This document shows, in pieces, positions 27,449 to 36,716 of a stretch of DNA of 64,000 nucleotides. A program made the translations under genes and the position numbers. The notes beneath the pieces were generated by a model that saw only the letters and a program-made list of their open reading frames with translations, was not told where the DNA came from and did no database searches. The DNA is from JALELF01 sp964473455 (lineage in GTDB: Bacteria > Bacillota_I > Bacilli_A > RF39 > UBA660): contig CAYYQX010000001.1 in assembly GCA_964473455.1 (NCBI GenBank), forward strand, positions 1 to 64,000. Direction: 5' to 3'. Every line of letters begins with the position of its first letter. Position 1 is the stretch's first letter.

Positions 27449-27731
27449 CTAATACCTTACTTACTATAATAAAGTTGTCATCTGAAAGAGAAGCTTTAAG
27501 AAGTACTTCCTTTTTATCTAAATGAGCATTAAAAGAATTATTATATCTGTTAATATTTGTTGAAGGACTAATCATTGGTTCAGTTTCTTCAAACTCAGCG
27601 TTTTCTATTTTTTCTATTTCACTCAAAATATCATTTAATTGTTCTTGATATTTGTTTATTTCCTTTTCATCTACTTCTAGAGCTGCCAAAGCGGCTACAT
27701 GAGAAACATTTTTTTTATCTAGTTTTTCCAT
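27441..27731 (-). CDS. gatC: Aspartyl/glutamyl-tRNA amidotransferase subunit C
   Basis: A 96-residue protein with the family start (VSHVAALAALEVDEKEI) and the QLNDILSEIEKIE helix. It tethers GatA to GatB. GGAGG lies upstream of the ATG. It is the first gene of the gatCAB operon. Confidence 0.93.
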   Translation of the reverse strand: MEKLDKKNVSHVAALAALEVDEKEINKYQEQLNDILSEIEKIENAEFEETEPMISPSTNINRYNNSFNAHLDKKEVLLKASLSDDNFIIVSKVLDE

Positions 27732-27771
27732 ATTTCCTCCTATATGAATTATATTTTACCACTTTTTAGAG

Positions 27772-27820
27772 CAAAAAAAAATAGAATTAGTTATTTAACT
27801 TTCTATTTATTAATTCTATT
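27772..27820 (-). terminator. Terminator after the XRE regulator
   Basis: On the minus strand AATAGAATTA and TAATTCTATT pair over ten bases (27811-27820 with 27780-27789), then a run of eight or more T. The regulator's last codons and stop are inside the loop and stem. Confidence 0.65.
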
Positions 27821-28143
27821 GTTCTTTTGGGATCTGCTAAAAGCCTTTTGTATAAAACATTATTTTTCTTTAATTCTTTTATAATTTCCATATCTTCATT
27901 TGAAATGAAAACAGAATATTTTTCTTCATCTTCGTTTATTCCCACAACATCATTACCTATTAGATAATCAAAAGTAGTATCTAATGCTTTTATTAATTCT
28001 AAAAGAACTGTTAATGTCGGTGTTCGTTTACCTGATTCATATCCACAAACAGATACTTTGGAAACACCAATCAATTTACCTAGTTCTTGTTGAGAATAGT
28101 TTTTATCGAGTCTTTTTGTTTTAATTCTCTCACCAAATATCAT
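27787..28143 (-). CDS. XRE-family transcriptional regulator
   Basis: A 118-residue protein. The first 65 residues are a Cro/CI helix-turn-helix (YSQQELGKLIGVSKVSVCGY). The C-terminal half is a charged helical region without recognised ligand pocket. An imperfect palindrome (about 28156-28179) lies just upstream of the ribosome site and may be an autoregulatory operator. It lies between gatCAB and the decayed nuclease gene; its target is unknown. Confidence 0.8.
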   Translation of the reverse strand: MIFGERIKTKRLDKNYSQQELGKLIGVSKVSVCGYESGKRTPTLTVLLELIKALDTTFDYLIGNDVVGINEDEEKYSVFISNEDMEIIKELKKNNVLYKRLLADPKRTIELINRKLNN

Positions 28144-28269
28144 AATTTCACCCTTACTTATACATTGAGTATATCAAGTAATAATACTGGCAAGAGCAAA
28201 GTTAACGAATAGTTAATTGGTGAGTTTAATAAGAGCACCTTTTTAATTATTAATATTATTATTGTACTT

Positions 28270-29158
28270 CTAAACTAAAGAATATTCTCTAGATAATATT
28301 CTTTTATCACTGCAATATTCCATTATAAATTTGTTATTTTTCTTAACAATTATAATCCCAATAGTTTTATTCTCATCAACAGTTTTAACGTTCATATCTA
28401 TATAATTCATATAAGTTTGAATTTGGCCAATGTTTCCCTTCACTAGCTGTTTTACTTTTAATTCCACTACTACATAACAGTTATATTTTATATTATATAA
28501 AAGTAAATCTATATAGTTGTATCTATCTCCAAGCTTTATTTTATATTCCCTTTTTAAATAGCAAAAACCAGAGCCTAGTTCGGTTAAAAAATATCTATAT
28601 CTTCAAGTATCAATCTTTTTAATATTTTTTCACTTATACGTTCATAATTATAATTGCTTTTAATCAGTATAGGGTTTTTAATAAAATCCTTTATTTCTTC
28701 TTGGCCTTTTTCAGTAAGCTTAAGTCTTGTTTAATTATCTAGTCGTTCATATTCTTTATTTTTTATTTTTACAATTAGTTCTCTTTTGCTAAGATTTTCT
28801 ATAACACAAGTATTTATATAATATATAATTTCATTACTGTTTTTTAACAACAACAATTGAAGATAATTGCTCCAAGTCAATTTTGACACCAGTGGTGTCA
28901 ATTTCTGGTCACTAAATACTTCATAAAATTTTCTCATTCTATATAAAGTTCTGTAATTATACTTTTTATTTATTTCCAGACTTAGTTTTATAGAATATTC
29001 TTTAATAATACTTTCACCATATTTTGATCCGGCTTCAAATAATATTTTCCCTATTTCAAAATAAGTTATAACTCTGTTTTTTCCTTTGAATAATCTTTTA
29101 TTTTTTCATAAACTTCGTGGTCTATTATTTTATTTTTTATTTCATTATAATAATTCAT
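28270..29158 (-). pseudogene. Decayed PDDEXK nuclease, YhcG/DUF1016 family
   Basis: Translating the minus strand from ATG 29158 (GGAGGAG just upstream) gives a YhcG N-terminal domain only if frame is corrected. Lesion 1: a run of six A (minus strand; 29077-29082) where the family frame needs seven. Lesion 2: TAA at 28731-28733, in the phrase YERLDN-stop-TRLKL. Lesion 3: a run of six T (28586-28591), again one base short. Between lesions the frame reads MRKFYEVFSDQKLTPLVSKL, and after lesion 3 the nuclease core VVVELK...IGQIQTYMNYID...MEYCSDKR. Intact length would be about 296 residues. Such nucleases often travel with restriction-modification genes; none is nearby. Confidence 0.85.
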
Positions 29159-29180
29159 ATCTCCTCCACAAAAAAAAGAA

Positions 29181-29513
29181 TTACTCTTCTTCTTTCTTCT
29201 TACTACTTAAAAACGTTATTTTTTCAGCGACAACTTCTACTACTCTTTTTTTCTCATCATCTACTTCATATTCTCTAGTTTGAATTCTTCCTTTAATGCC
29301 TACTAAATCTCCTTTTTTACAATATTCTGCTGTATTTTCAGCTATTCCTTTCCATAATACACAAGAAATAAAATCTGTCTCATATTCTCCGTTTACATTT
29401 TTGAAACTCCTTGGGACAGCCACTGTTATATGAGATATTTTTTTTCCTGATTCTGTTTCAAATACTTCTGGGTTTGCAACTAGCCTTCCAACTATTACTG
29501 TTTGATTTAACAT
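29181..29513 (-). CDS. ssb: Single-stranded DNA-binding protein, short form
   Basis: A 110-residue OB-fold protein starting MLNQTVIVGRLVANPEV. The frame is open 18 residues further upstream, but AAAGGAGG fits the ATG at 29513. It ends KKKEEE and lacks the long Gly/Pro linker and the acidic DDDLPF-type tip of the main replicative SSB, so it resembles the SsbB type of Bacillus (competence-linked). It may also be the sole ssb; the window cannot show that. It is a single gene flanked by a terminator and the nuclease pseudogene. Confidence 0.88.
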   Translation of the reverse strand: MLNQTVIVGRLVANPEVFETESGKKISHITVAVPRSFKNVNGEYETDFISCVLWKGIAENTAEYCKKGDLVGIKGRIQTREYEVDDEKKRVVEVVAEKITFLSSKKKEEE

Positions 29514-29590
29514 TTTTTCCTCCTTTCCAAAATGAATATACAATAAGAAAATAAGGTACGCAAACAACCATTACTTTCAAATTAATACAC

Positions 29591-29627
29591 AAAAAAAGCA
29601 AAATAATTAAATCAGTATTTCGCTTTT
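29591..29627 (-). terminator. Terminator after the small lipoprotein gene
   Basis: AAAAGCAAAATA (29594-29605) pairs with TATTTCGCTTTT (29616-29627) with one G-T pair. On the minus strand it is followed by TTTTTTT. Confidence 0.65.
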
Positions 29628-29667
29628 AAAATCTTTTAATATAATCTTTTTCAAATTTTTAATTTAT

Positions 29668-29988
29668 TTAGTTTTCACATTTTAAATCAAATTCATATTT
29701 TTCTATTTGATTAGTACCGTTTTTCAAATAAATCATAATGCTTGTTTCGTCATTACATTTAGTAAAAGTAGACAAGTCATAAGCTTCATCCATCACTTCA
29801 TTTGCTTCTTTGAAGTCTTTTAATGAAATAACAGCTACGTTTAAGTTAGAACTTTTCATATATTTTGTGTAATAATCATTACCCATTTCTGTTAATTTTT
29901 CTTCTAAAACAGTCGCATTATTTTTTCCACATCCAACTAAAACAAATAAAAATATTATACAAATTAAACCTGTTAGCGCTTTCTTCAT
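29668..29988 (-). CDS. Small lipoprotein, unknown
   Basis: A 106-residue protein with a signal peptide ending in lipobox LVGC (Cys about 20), so it should be processed by LspA (45879-46331). The mature part is about 86 residues with two further cysteines (FTKCN and the C-terminal LKCEN), possibly a disulfide. I do not recognise the family. It stands alone between lon and ssb. Confidence 0.7.
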   Translation of the reverse strand: MKKALTGLICIIFLFVLVGCGKNNATVLEEKLTEMGNDYYTKYMKSSNLNVAVISLKDFKEANEVMDEAYDLSTFTKCNDETSIMIYLKNGTNQIEKYEFDLKCEN

Positions 29989-30061
29989 ACATTTCTCCTT
30001 TTATCTTTCAACATTATTATACAATATTTGTAAAATAAAGAAAAGTAAAAAATAATTTAAA

Positions 30062-32347
30062 CTAAATATTTGTTTCACTAAAAAGATACTTCTTCATTTC
30101 CTTATAATCTTTGACAAAAACATAAACTAATTTATCTGTTATTTCTTTTGGTATATTCTTAACATCTTTTTTATTATCATCAGGAACGAATACTTTTTTA
30201 ATGTTGCTTCTACAAGCCCCAATACTTTTTTCTTTTAACCCACCGATTGGTAGAATATCTCCTCTAAGAGTCATCTCGCCAGTCATTGCGATATCCGATT
30301 TAATTGTTTTATTAGTAAATGCACTAACTAAAGCGGTTGTCAGTGTTATTCCAGCGCTTGGTCCATCTTTTGGAACGGCACCTTCTGGGACATGAATATG
30401 AATGTCATTGTCCACTAAATCTTCATATTTAATGTTAAAATATTTGTAGTTGGCTTTTAAATAACTGAGTGCGATATAAGCGCTTTCCTTCATAACTTCG
30501 CCTAGCGAACCGGTTAAAGTTAGTTTTCCGTTTCCTTTGTAGAAAGTCACTTCTATACTTAAAACATCCCCACCATACATAGTATAAGCAAGCCCGTTTA
30601 CAACTCCTACTCTTTCTTTTGGTTTAAAACAAACATATGGCGTTTTTAAAAACTCATCTATTACTTTTTTATTAATTATTTTTATTTTTTTGTCATCCAA
30701 GAGATTATTTGTTACAACTTTTCTAATAATAGTATCTATTTTTCTATTTAAGCTTCTAACACCCGCTTCTCTTGTATAACTTCTAATAATATATAAGATA
30801 TCTTCATCTTTGATAGTTAATAATTGAATTCCATTTTCTTTACATAAAGTAGGAAGCAGATGTTTTTTAGCAATTGAAAGTTTTTCTCCGTCTGTGTATC
30901 CAAAAAGCTCAACAATTTCTAATCTATCTCTTAAGGCATATGGGATTTCATCTAGATAGTTAGCAGTTACAATAAAAAGTACATTACTAAGGTCTACTTC
31001 TTCTTCTAAGTAATTATCCATAAAGTTTTTATTTTGTTCACCATCTAGAACTTCTAATAAAGCACTTGCTGGATCTCCTTGAATGCTTCTTGATAATTTG
31101 TCTATTTCATCTATTAAGAATACCGGATTCATTGATCCAGACTTTTTTATTTCTCGAAGTATTCTTCCTGGTTCTGCACCGACATAAGTTTTTCTATGAC
31201 CAATTATTTCGGCTGTATCATTTACTCCACCCAAAGATATTTTTACAAATTTTCTATTCATAGCGTTGGCAATAGATTTAGCTAAACTTGTCTTACCAAC
31301 TCCCGGAGGCCCAACAAAACAAATAACTTTTCCACTTAAAGATTTAGTTTGTTTTTTAACAGCTAGAAATTCAATTATTCTAGTTTTTACATCTACAAGT
31401 CCATAGTGATTCTCATCAAGCTTTTCTTTAGCAAGCTTTAAATCATTGTTGTCTTTAGTCAACTTGTTCCAAGGAATATCAAGAATAAATTCAATATAGC
31501 TTCGTATTATGCTTACTTCTGGCGAAGCAAAAGATAAATTTTGCAATTTTTTATACTCTAGCTTTAATCTCTTTTTAATGTTTTCTGGACACTTTAAATT
31601 ATTGATTTTATTTAGCAATTCATCTAGTTCTTGGTCGTCATCGCCAAGTTCTTCTTTTATAGCTCTTATTTTTTCTCTTAAAATAAACTCTTTTTGGCTA
31701 GTATCTATTGTTCTTCTAACTTTAGTGTCTATTTCATTTTCTATTTTAAACATTTCTTTTTCTTTGTAAATGTCTTCTAAAATCATTTCTGATCTTTTGA
31801 TTGGATCAACAGTTTTTAAATATTCTAAAATTCTATTTAAATCAATTGCTAAAATAGGTTCAATTAAATCTGTTAAAATATCTAAGTCTTTTGCCATATT
31901 AACTTTATTTATTAAGTAATTACTTATGTATGGCAGTGTTTTAACATAAAGGTTAAATTCTTTCTTAAGTTTAAAAACAATAGCTTCAACATTTTCACTT
32001 ACACTTTTAATTTCATCAACTATTGCTTCTAAGACTTCTGAGTGATGGCTTAAATATTTTAGGACTGTTGCTCTGGCAATACCGTTTATTGTTATTCTAA
32101 CTTTACTATTTGGTAAAATTATTTTGTTTTTTATTTGACCAATGATTCCGATTTTAGGAAGATCATCAATATTTATCTTTTCTTCAAGAATATTTTCTTG
32201 TGACACAATAAGCACTTTATTGTCGTGAAACATTTCTGAAACATCGACAATATTTCTACTAACATCATTATTAAATTCAATTTTTATTTCATTGTTTGGA
32301 AGTAATACTATTCCCTTTAACACTAAAACTGGTAAATTTATTTTCAT
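30062..32347 (-). CDS. lon: ATP-dependent protease Lon
   Basis: A 761-residue LonA. It has an N-terminal substrate-binding domain (about 1-200), AAA+ module with GPPGVGKTSLAKSIA and Walker B VFLIDEIDKL, and C-terminal serine protease domain with the catalytic Ser in KDGPSAGIT and the Lys in GGLKEKSIGA. A GAGGTG site lies upstream of the ATG. It degrades damaged and regulatory proteins in the cytoplasm. Confidence 0.97.
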   Translation of the reverse strand: MKINLPVLVLKGIVLLPNNEIKIEFNNDVSRNIVDVSEMFHDNKVLIVSQENILEEKINIDDLPKIGIIGQIKNKIILPNSKVRITINGIARATVLKYLSHHSEVLEAIVDEIKSVSENVEAIVFKLKKEFNLYVKTLPYISNYLINKVNMAKDLDILTDLIEPILAIDLNRILEYLKTVDPIKRSEMILEDIYKEKEMFKIENEIDTKVRRTIDTSQKEFILREKIRAIKEELGDDDQELDELLNKINNLKCPENIKKRLKLEYKKLQNLSFASPEVSIIRSYIEFILDIPWNKLTKDNNDLKLAKEKLDENHYGLVDVKTRIIEFLAVKKQTKSLSGKVICFVGPPGVGKTSLAKSIANAMNRKFVKISLGGVNDTAEIIGHRKTYVGAEPGRILREIKKSGSMNPVFLIDEIDKLSRSIQGDPASALLEVLDGEQNKNFMDNYLEEEVDLSNVLFIVTANYLDEIPYALRDRLEIVELFGYTDGEKLSIAKKHLLPTLCKENGIQLLTIKDEDILYIIRSYTREAGVRSLNRKIDTIIRKVVTNNLLDDKKIKIINKKVIDEFLKTPYVCFKPKERVGVVNGLAYTMYGGDVLSIEVTFYKGNGKLTLTGSLGEVMKESAYIALSYLKANYKYFNIKYEDLVDNDIHIHVPEGAVPKDGPSAGITLTTALVSAFTNKTIKSDIAMTGEMTLRGDILPIGGLKEKSIGACRSNIKKVFVPDDNKKDVKNIPKEITDKLVYVFVKDYKEMKKYLFSETNI

Positions 32348-32379
32348 AATACTTCACCTCTTTAAAGTTGATACTTATT

Positions 32380-32410
32380 ATAATTGATTGTATTTAAATT
32401 GTCTAGTCTT
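32380..32410 (-). promoter_or_regulatory. Promoter of lon
   Basis: On the minus strand TAGACA, 17 bases, TATAAT, ending about 35 bases from the lon start codon. No CIRCE or CtsR-type operator is visible. Confidence 0.5.
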
Positions 32411-32427
32411 TTATTCTTACTTATTTG

Positions 32428-32456
32428 TTGACTTTTTTAAATATTATTAGTAAAAT
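32428..32456 (+). promoter_or_regulatory. Promoter of tRNA-Gly
   Basis: TTGACT (32428-32433), 17 bases, TAAAAT (32451-32456), 19 bases before the mature tRNA 5' end. Confidence 0.65.
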
Positions 32457-32475
32457 TAGTATTGTTCAACTTATT

Positions 32476-32549
32476 GCAGGTGTAGTTCAATGGTAGAATT
32501 TCAGCCTTCCAAGCTGATTACGTGGGTCCGATTCCCATCACCTGCTCCA
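32476..32549 (+). tRNA. tRNA-Gly (anticodon TCC)
   Basis: A complete 74-base cloverleaf. The acceptor stem is GCAGGTG with CACCTGC, then discriminator T and encoded CCA. The anticodon arm TCAGC-CTTCCAA-GCTGA gives anticodon TCC (reads GGA and other GGN). The T-arm is GTGGG-TCCGATT-CCCAT. It has its own promoter. Its terminator appears only on the far side of the N gap. Confidence 0.95.
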
Positions 32550-32570
32550 TAATAAAATAAAACTTACGTA

Positions 32571-32670
32571 NNNNNNNNNNNNNNNNNNNNNNNNNNNNNN
32601 NNNNNNNNNNNNNNNNNNNNNNNNNNNNNNNNNNNNNNNNNNNNNNNNNNNNNNNNNNNNNNNNNNNNNN
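32571..32670. other. Assembly gap of exactly 100 N
   Basis: A run of 100 N. The 55 bases before it (32516-32570) are identical to the 55 bases after it (32671-32725). The two contigs therefore overlap and the gap is probably artificial; joining 32570 to 32726 restores a normal tRNA followed by a terminator. Confidence 0.95.
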
Positions 32671-32704
32671 GATTACGTGGGTCCGATTCCCATCACCTGC
32701 TCCA
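32671..32704 (+). other. Duplicate 3' half of tRNA-Gly (assembly overlap)
   Basis: 34 bases identical to 32516-32549, ending in CCA. It lacks the 5' half and should not be counted as a second tRNA gene or as an integration-site remnant. Confidence 0.85.
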
Positions 32705-32713
32705 TAATAAAAT

Positions 32714-32742
32714 AAAACTTACGTATAAACGTAAGTTTTTTT
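32714..32742 (+). terminator. Terminator of tRNA-Gly
   Basis: AAAACTTACG (32714-32723) and CGTAAGTTTT (32730-32739) pair around TATAAA, followed by T. The upstream contig breaks off inside this hairpin. It also overlaps the stop of the convergent gene at 32741 and can serve it. Confidence 0.8.
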
Positions 32743-33241
32743 ACAATAATTTCATTGATATTCTTTTAGGTGCTTGATCTACCATAAAATTATTCTTGAA
32801 ATTATCATATACAAAATCAAATATTCCTATATAATCCGTTTTCATATGTGCTGTTAAAGTATCCCATTTGTCTTCATTATTATATTGAATTATAGGCAAG
32901 GTTATTAAACTTTCATCATCTTCACAAATCCAAGTAATCTCCCACCCCTGAAGACTCCCGGCAACCGCAAGGATATAATGTGTAAAATGTCTAAAAACTT
33001 CATAGTGTTCTTCTAAAGGTATGTTACTTGCTAACAACTTTAACAAATCTGTTACTGTCATACTTTCTAAGTCATTAACATCTTTAAGAGCACAAACATT
33101 TACTTCATTAATCTTTCCTAAAATATATTTTTTCAGTTCCTCATCAATAATTTCTTTTTGCTCTTTTATATCAAAAGCCAAAAAGGTTCTGATAAATAAT
33201 GCTCTATCAATCTCACCATAAATATCCATCGTATTAAGCAT
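32741..33241 (-). CDS. Hypothetical cytoplasmic protein
   Basis: A 166-residue protein starting MLNTMDIYGEID. The frame is open 27 residues further upstream, but AAGGAGG sits at the right distance from the ATG at 33241. There is no signal peptide or membrane helix. It is acidic in the middle, with a Trp-rich strand (LQGWEITWICEDDE). I do not recognise the family. It converges on the tRNA gene and is divergent from the fused ABC exporter. Confidence 0.65.
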   Translation of the reverse strand: MLNTMDIYGEIDRALFIRTFLAFDIKEQKEIIDEELKKYILGKINEVNVCALKDVNDLESMTVTDLLKLLASNIPLEEHYEVFRHFTHYILAVAGSLQGWEITWICEDDESLITLPIIQYNNEDKWDTLTAHMKTDYIGIFDFVYDNFKNNFMVDQAPKRISMKLL

Positions 33242-33378
33242 AATACCTCCTTGTTTATATAATATTTCAGAAAAATATACTATCACACATATCGTCAAAA
33301 TAAAATACTTTTTAAAAAACAAAAGGATTTAACTACATAATGCTATAATATAATAGTAGTACATAAAAAGGAGAAAAC

Positions 33379-35754
33379 ATGGCAAAATTAGAATTAATAA
33401 AAATAAGTAAAAGCTATAAGCTTGGGAATGAGAAAATTAAAGCTTTACAAGAAGTAAATATTGAGTTTAGAGAAAACGAATTTGTTTCCGTTTTAGGACC
33501 TAGTGGTTGTGGCAAAACAACCCTTTTAAACGTAATTGGCGGATTAGATCGTTATGACCAAGGAGACTTAATCATCAACGATATGTCCACCAAAAAATAT
33601 AAGGACAGTGATTGGGATGCATATAGGAATCGTTCTATTGGTTTTGTATTTCAAAATTACAATTTAATAACTCATCAAACTGTTCTACAAAACGTTGAAA
33701 TATCTATGACTTTGGCAGGTATTCCAGCCAAAGAAAGAAAAAGAAGAGCAATTGACGCTTTAAAGTCTGTTGGCTTAAATGATCAATTAAGAAAAAAACC
33801 AAATCAAATGTCAGGCGGGCAAATGCAACGAGTTGCGATTGCTAGAGCTCTAGTTAATAATCCTAGTGTTATTTTAGCTGACGAACCAACTGGAGCATTA
33901 GATAGTCATACAAGCACACAAATAATGGAAATATTAAAAGAAATATCTAAAACACGCTTAGTTATTATGGTTACTCATAATAGTAATTTAGCTGAAAAAT
34001 ATTCAAATCGTATTATTCGTTTATTAGATGGCAGTGTCTTATCAGATACTAATCCTATTAAAGAAAAAGAATTAGAAAATGATGTTTCTATAGACAAAAG
34101 AAAAAAAGAAAAAAAGAAAAAAACTTCTATGTCCTTTGTAACTGCAACTTCACTTTCTTTTAAAAATTTACTGACAAAAAAAGGAAGAACTATTGCTACT
34201 TCTATTGCTGGAAGCATCGGAATTATTGGTGTTGCACTTGTTCTTGCCCTATCAAATGGACTAACTAATTATATAGATAACATGCAGTCAGATGTTTTAG
34301 CTGGATTTCCTATTTCAATTGACACAAGCGAACAATCATTAGATGCTAGAGAAAATAACTTATTAGCGACTACTGATGATGTTGGTAAGTTTACAAGCGA
34401 AGATATTCTTATTAGATACGACAGTAAAGCAAACACAACAACACACACTAATATATTAACAGAAAACTATTTTGACTATATAGAAAAAATGGAAGCAGCA
34501 TTACCTAATTCAGTTAGTACAATTTCCTATACTAGAGGCATTAATATAAACTTACTAGCCAAAGGAGAAAACTCGGTCGTAAAATATAAAACTTCTTCTT
34601 CTATATACGAAAATATGGGAATAATGTTGCAAGGTGTTGGCAATAACTATTGGCAAGAAATGCCAGATAATGAAGATTTTATTTTGTCTTTATATGATTT
34701 AATTGGCGAAGGTAGTCGTTTACCTAGCAACAAAAATGAAATTGCGTTAGTTGTAGATGAGTACAACAGATTAGATACTGCCTTTTTCACAAAACTAGGT
34801 ATTACGACAATAAAGGAAAACTATAAATTAACTGACTTCATTGGACAAAGTATTTTAAAAGTTGTTTTAAACAATGATTTTTATACTCAAGATTCAAACG
34901 GTTTATTTATAACTGCTGGCGTTGATAAATACAACGAACTATATAATAGTGATAGTGGTATAAAACTAACAATCACAGGTATCTTACGAATTAAAGAAGA
35001 TGCGGCAAGTAGTTACTTATCAGAAGGCATTGTTTATACAACTGCCTTAACTGATTACATTGTAAATAACGCTAAAAACTCAGAAATAGCTACTGCTCAA
35101 GCAACTTCAAACATCGACGTTTTATTAAACATTCCGTTTGCAAATAGTGATGAAAAAAATGAAAGGTTACTTAGCTTAGGTACAACAACTACACCTACTG
35201 GTATAAATATTTATCCAAAAGATTTTGCCAGCAAAGATGCTATAAAAGAATATTTAGATGCTTATAACAAAGATAAAAATGAAGAAGATAAAGTAATTTA
35301 TTCAGACATTGCTGAAACCATTACTGGAGCAATAAACACTTTAATTAGTACTGTAGCTTATGTTTTAATTGCTTTTGCCGCTATTTCTCTTATTGTTTCA
35401 ACAATTATGATTGCTATTATTACTTATGTTTCTGTAATTGAAAGAACAAAAGAAATTGGCATTTTACGTAGTGTGGGAGCAAGAAAAAAAGACATAAGTA
35501 TGGTCTTTATTACCGAAACACTAATTATTGGGTTTGTAGCTGGTTTACTTGGCGTTGGTATTTCTTATTTATTAACAATACCAATTAATTCTATAATTGA
35601 ACACTTTGTTAATATAAAAGGAATTGCTCATCTTGCTATATTACCTGCCATTACTCTTATCCTTGGAAGTATGGCCTTAACTTTAATAGCTGGATTAATA
35701 CCAGCCAGAATGGCTTCTAAAAAAGATCCTGTTATTGCTCTTAGAACTGAATAG
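33379..35754 (+). CDS. MacB-like ABC exporter, ATPase fused to FtsX permease
   Basis: A 791-residue fusion. The N-terminal ATPase (1 to about 225) has GPSGCGKTTLLN, MSGGQMQRVAIARAL and VILADEPTGALD. A lysine-rich linker (about 240-250) leads to the permease: helix 1 (about 273-295), a large external domain (about 300-640) and three C-terminal helices with ERTKEIGILRSVGARKKDI in the loop. This is the MacB topology in one chain, as in many Firmicutes peptide or antibiotic efflux systems. GGAG precedes the ATG. It is one of only three plus-strand protein genes in the window and stands alone, with no two-component system beside it. Confidence 0.9.
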   Translation: MAKLELIKISKSYKLGNEKIKALQEVNIEFRENEFVSVLGPSGCGKTTLLNVIGGLDRYDQGDLIINDMSTKKYKDSDWDAYRNRSIGFVFQNYNLITHQTVLQNVEISMTLAGIPAKERKRRAIDALKSVGLNDQLRKKPNQMSGGQMQRVAIARALVNNPSVILADEPTGALDSHTSTQIMEILKEISKTRLVIMVTHNSNLAEKYSNRIIRLLDGSVLSDTNPIKEKELENDVSIDKRKKEKKKKTSMSFVTATSLSFKNLLTKKGRTIATSIAGSIGIIGVALVLALSNGLTNYIDNMQSDVLAGFPISIDTSEQSLDARENNLLATTDDVGKFTSEDILIRYDSKANTTTHTNILTENYFDYIEKMEAALPNSVSTISYTRGININLLAKGENSVVKYKTSSSIYENMGIMLQGVGNNYWQEMPDNEDFILSLYDLIGEGSRLPSNKNEIALVVDEYNRLDTAFFTKLGITTIKENYKLTDFIGQSILKVVLNNDFYTQDSNGLFITAGVDKYNELYNSDSGIKLTITGILRIKEDAASSYLSEGIVYTTALTDYIVNNAKNSEIATAQATSNIDVLLNIPFANSDEKNERLLSLGTTTTPTGINIYPKDFASKDAIKEYLDAYNKDKNEEDKVIYSDIAETITGAINTLISTVAYVLIAFAAISLIVSTIMIAIITYVSVIERTKEIGILRSVGARKKDISMVFITETLIIGFVAGLLGVGISYLLTIPINSIIEHFVNIKGIAHLAILPAITLILGSMALTLIAGLIPARMASKKDPVIALRTE

Positions 35755-35760
35755 TATTAT

Positions 35761-35786
35761 AAAAGACAAGATAATCTTGTCTTTTT
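35761..35786. terminator. Bidirectional terminator between convergent genes
   Basis: AAAAGACAAGA and TCTTGTCTTTT form an 11-pair stem with a three-base loop, and T runs exist on both strands. It serves the ABC exporter and probably the AAA ATPase gene (stop at 35785). Confidence 0.85.
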
Positions 35787-36648
35787 ACTTTTCAAATTCA
35801 CTACTATGCTCTTTAAAAAAGTCATAATACTTTCTAACATTTTCTAAATCAACCCATTTTTTGATTACAACAGGATTTTCATCTAAATCATATATTTTCG
35901 CATCCTTTATGCTTAATATAAAAGGAGAATGTGTTGATATAATAAATTGACAATTATAGAATCTAGCTGACGCTTCAATAAATTTTTTCAATTTAATTTG
36001 ATTTTCTGCTGACAAACTGTTTTCTGGTTCATCTAATATATAAAGACTATTTTCCCCTATTTCTTTTTCCCAAAACATCAAAGCAGATTCTCCATTAGAC
36101 TGTTCAATAATATTGTTGTTTGTTAATCTTTCTCTAATAAAAGCGGACATTGTTTTTCTTTTAGAATCAGCATTATCTTTTAATTTTTCATAGTTATTAA
36201 AAGGTCTTTCACTAATATCATATTTTTCAGTTAAGTATTCTTGACTAAGCGTCTCTTTTCTTCTATTTACATTTGTATTAATAGAACGAACATCTAATAA
36301 ATAATCAAAAATATCATCACTAGTTATCATTTTTATATCAATTGGCTTATCATAAGACATTGAAAAATCACAAAGTTGTACATACCATTCAAAAATACTT
36401 CCTTTGTTTAATAAAGCTTTTCTGATAGCATGTGTTTTTTCGGCAATTATGTTTAAAAGAGTTGTTTTTCCTGATCCGTTCCCACCATAAAAAATTGTCA
36501 CATTATCAAATTTAATATTTAATAACTTTTTAAAAGAAAAAAGGCCTAAAGGATAATTACTATTAAATATTTGCCTTTTTTCCGTTTTAAATACAACATC
36601 GTGTTCCTGACTTTCAGTTAATAAATCAAATGATTTTAAATATAACAT
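35785..36648 (-). CDS. AAA family ATPase (SMC/RecF-like ABC ATPase fold)
   Basis: A 287-residue protein with Walker A FYGGNGSGKTTLLN, Walker B LYILDEPENSLS and the histidine switch FIISTHSPFIL. The insertion between them is helical and short, without a long coiled coil or a fused nuclease. Similar single-domain proteins (AAA_21 type) occur as toxin-like or defence ATPases but many have no known job. It has no partner gene; the LiaF-like gene next to it ends in a terminator, so it is a separate unit. Confidence 0.75.
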   Translation of the reverse strand: MLYLKSFDLLTESQEHDVVFKTEKRQIFNSNYPLGLFSFKKLLNIKFDNVTIFYGGNGSGKTTLLNIIAEKTHAIRKALLNKGSIFEWYVQLCDFSMSYDKPIDIKMITSDDIFDYLLDVRSINTNVNRRKETLSQEYLTEKYDISERPFNNYEKLKDNADSKRKTMSAFIRERLTNNNIIEQSNGESALMFWEKEIGENSLYILDEPENSLSAENQIKLKKFIEASARFYNCQFIISTHSPFILSIKDAKIYDLDENPVVIKKWVDLENVRKYYDFFKEHSSEFEK

Positions 36649-36681
36649 ATGTCTCTCCTAAAAATTATTATATACCATTTA

Positions 36682-36709
36682 AAAAAGCCTTGCAATTAAA
36701 TACAAGACT
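36682..36709 (-). terminator. Terminator after the LiaF-like gene
   Basis: On the minus strand AGTCTTG pairs with CAAGGCT (one G-T pair) around a ten-base loop, followed by TTTTTT. Confidence 0.65.
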
Positions 36710-36716
36710 ACTTTAA

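Noticed and set aside
32671..32704. Second, partial tRNA-Gly or an attachment-site duplication of the tRNA 3' end
   Set aside because: The repeat continues identically past the tRNA into the terminator for a total of 55 bases and abuts a 100-N gap, which points to contig overlap, not an integrated element. No integrase or phage gene is next to it.
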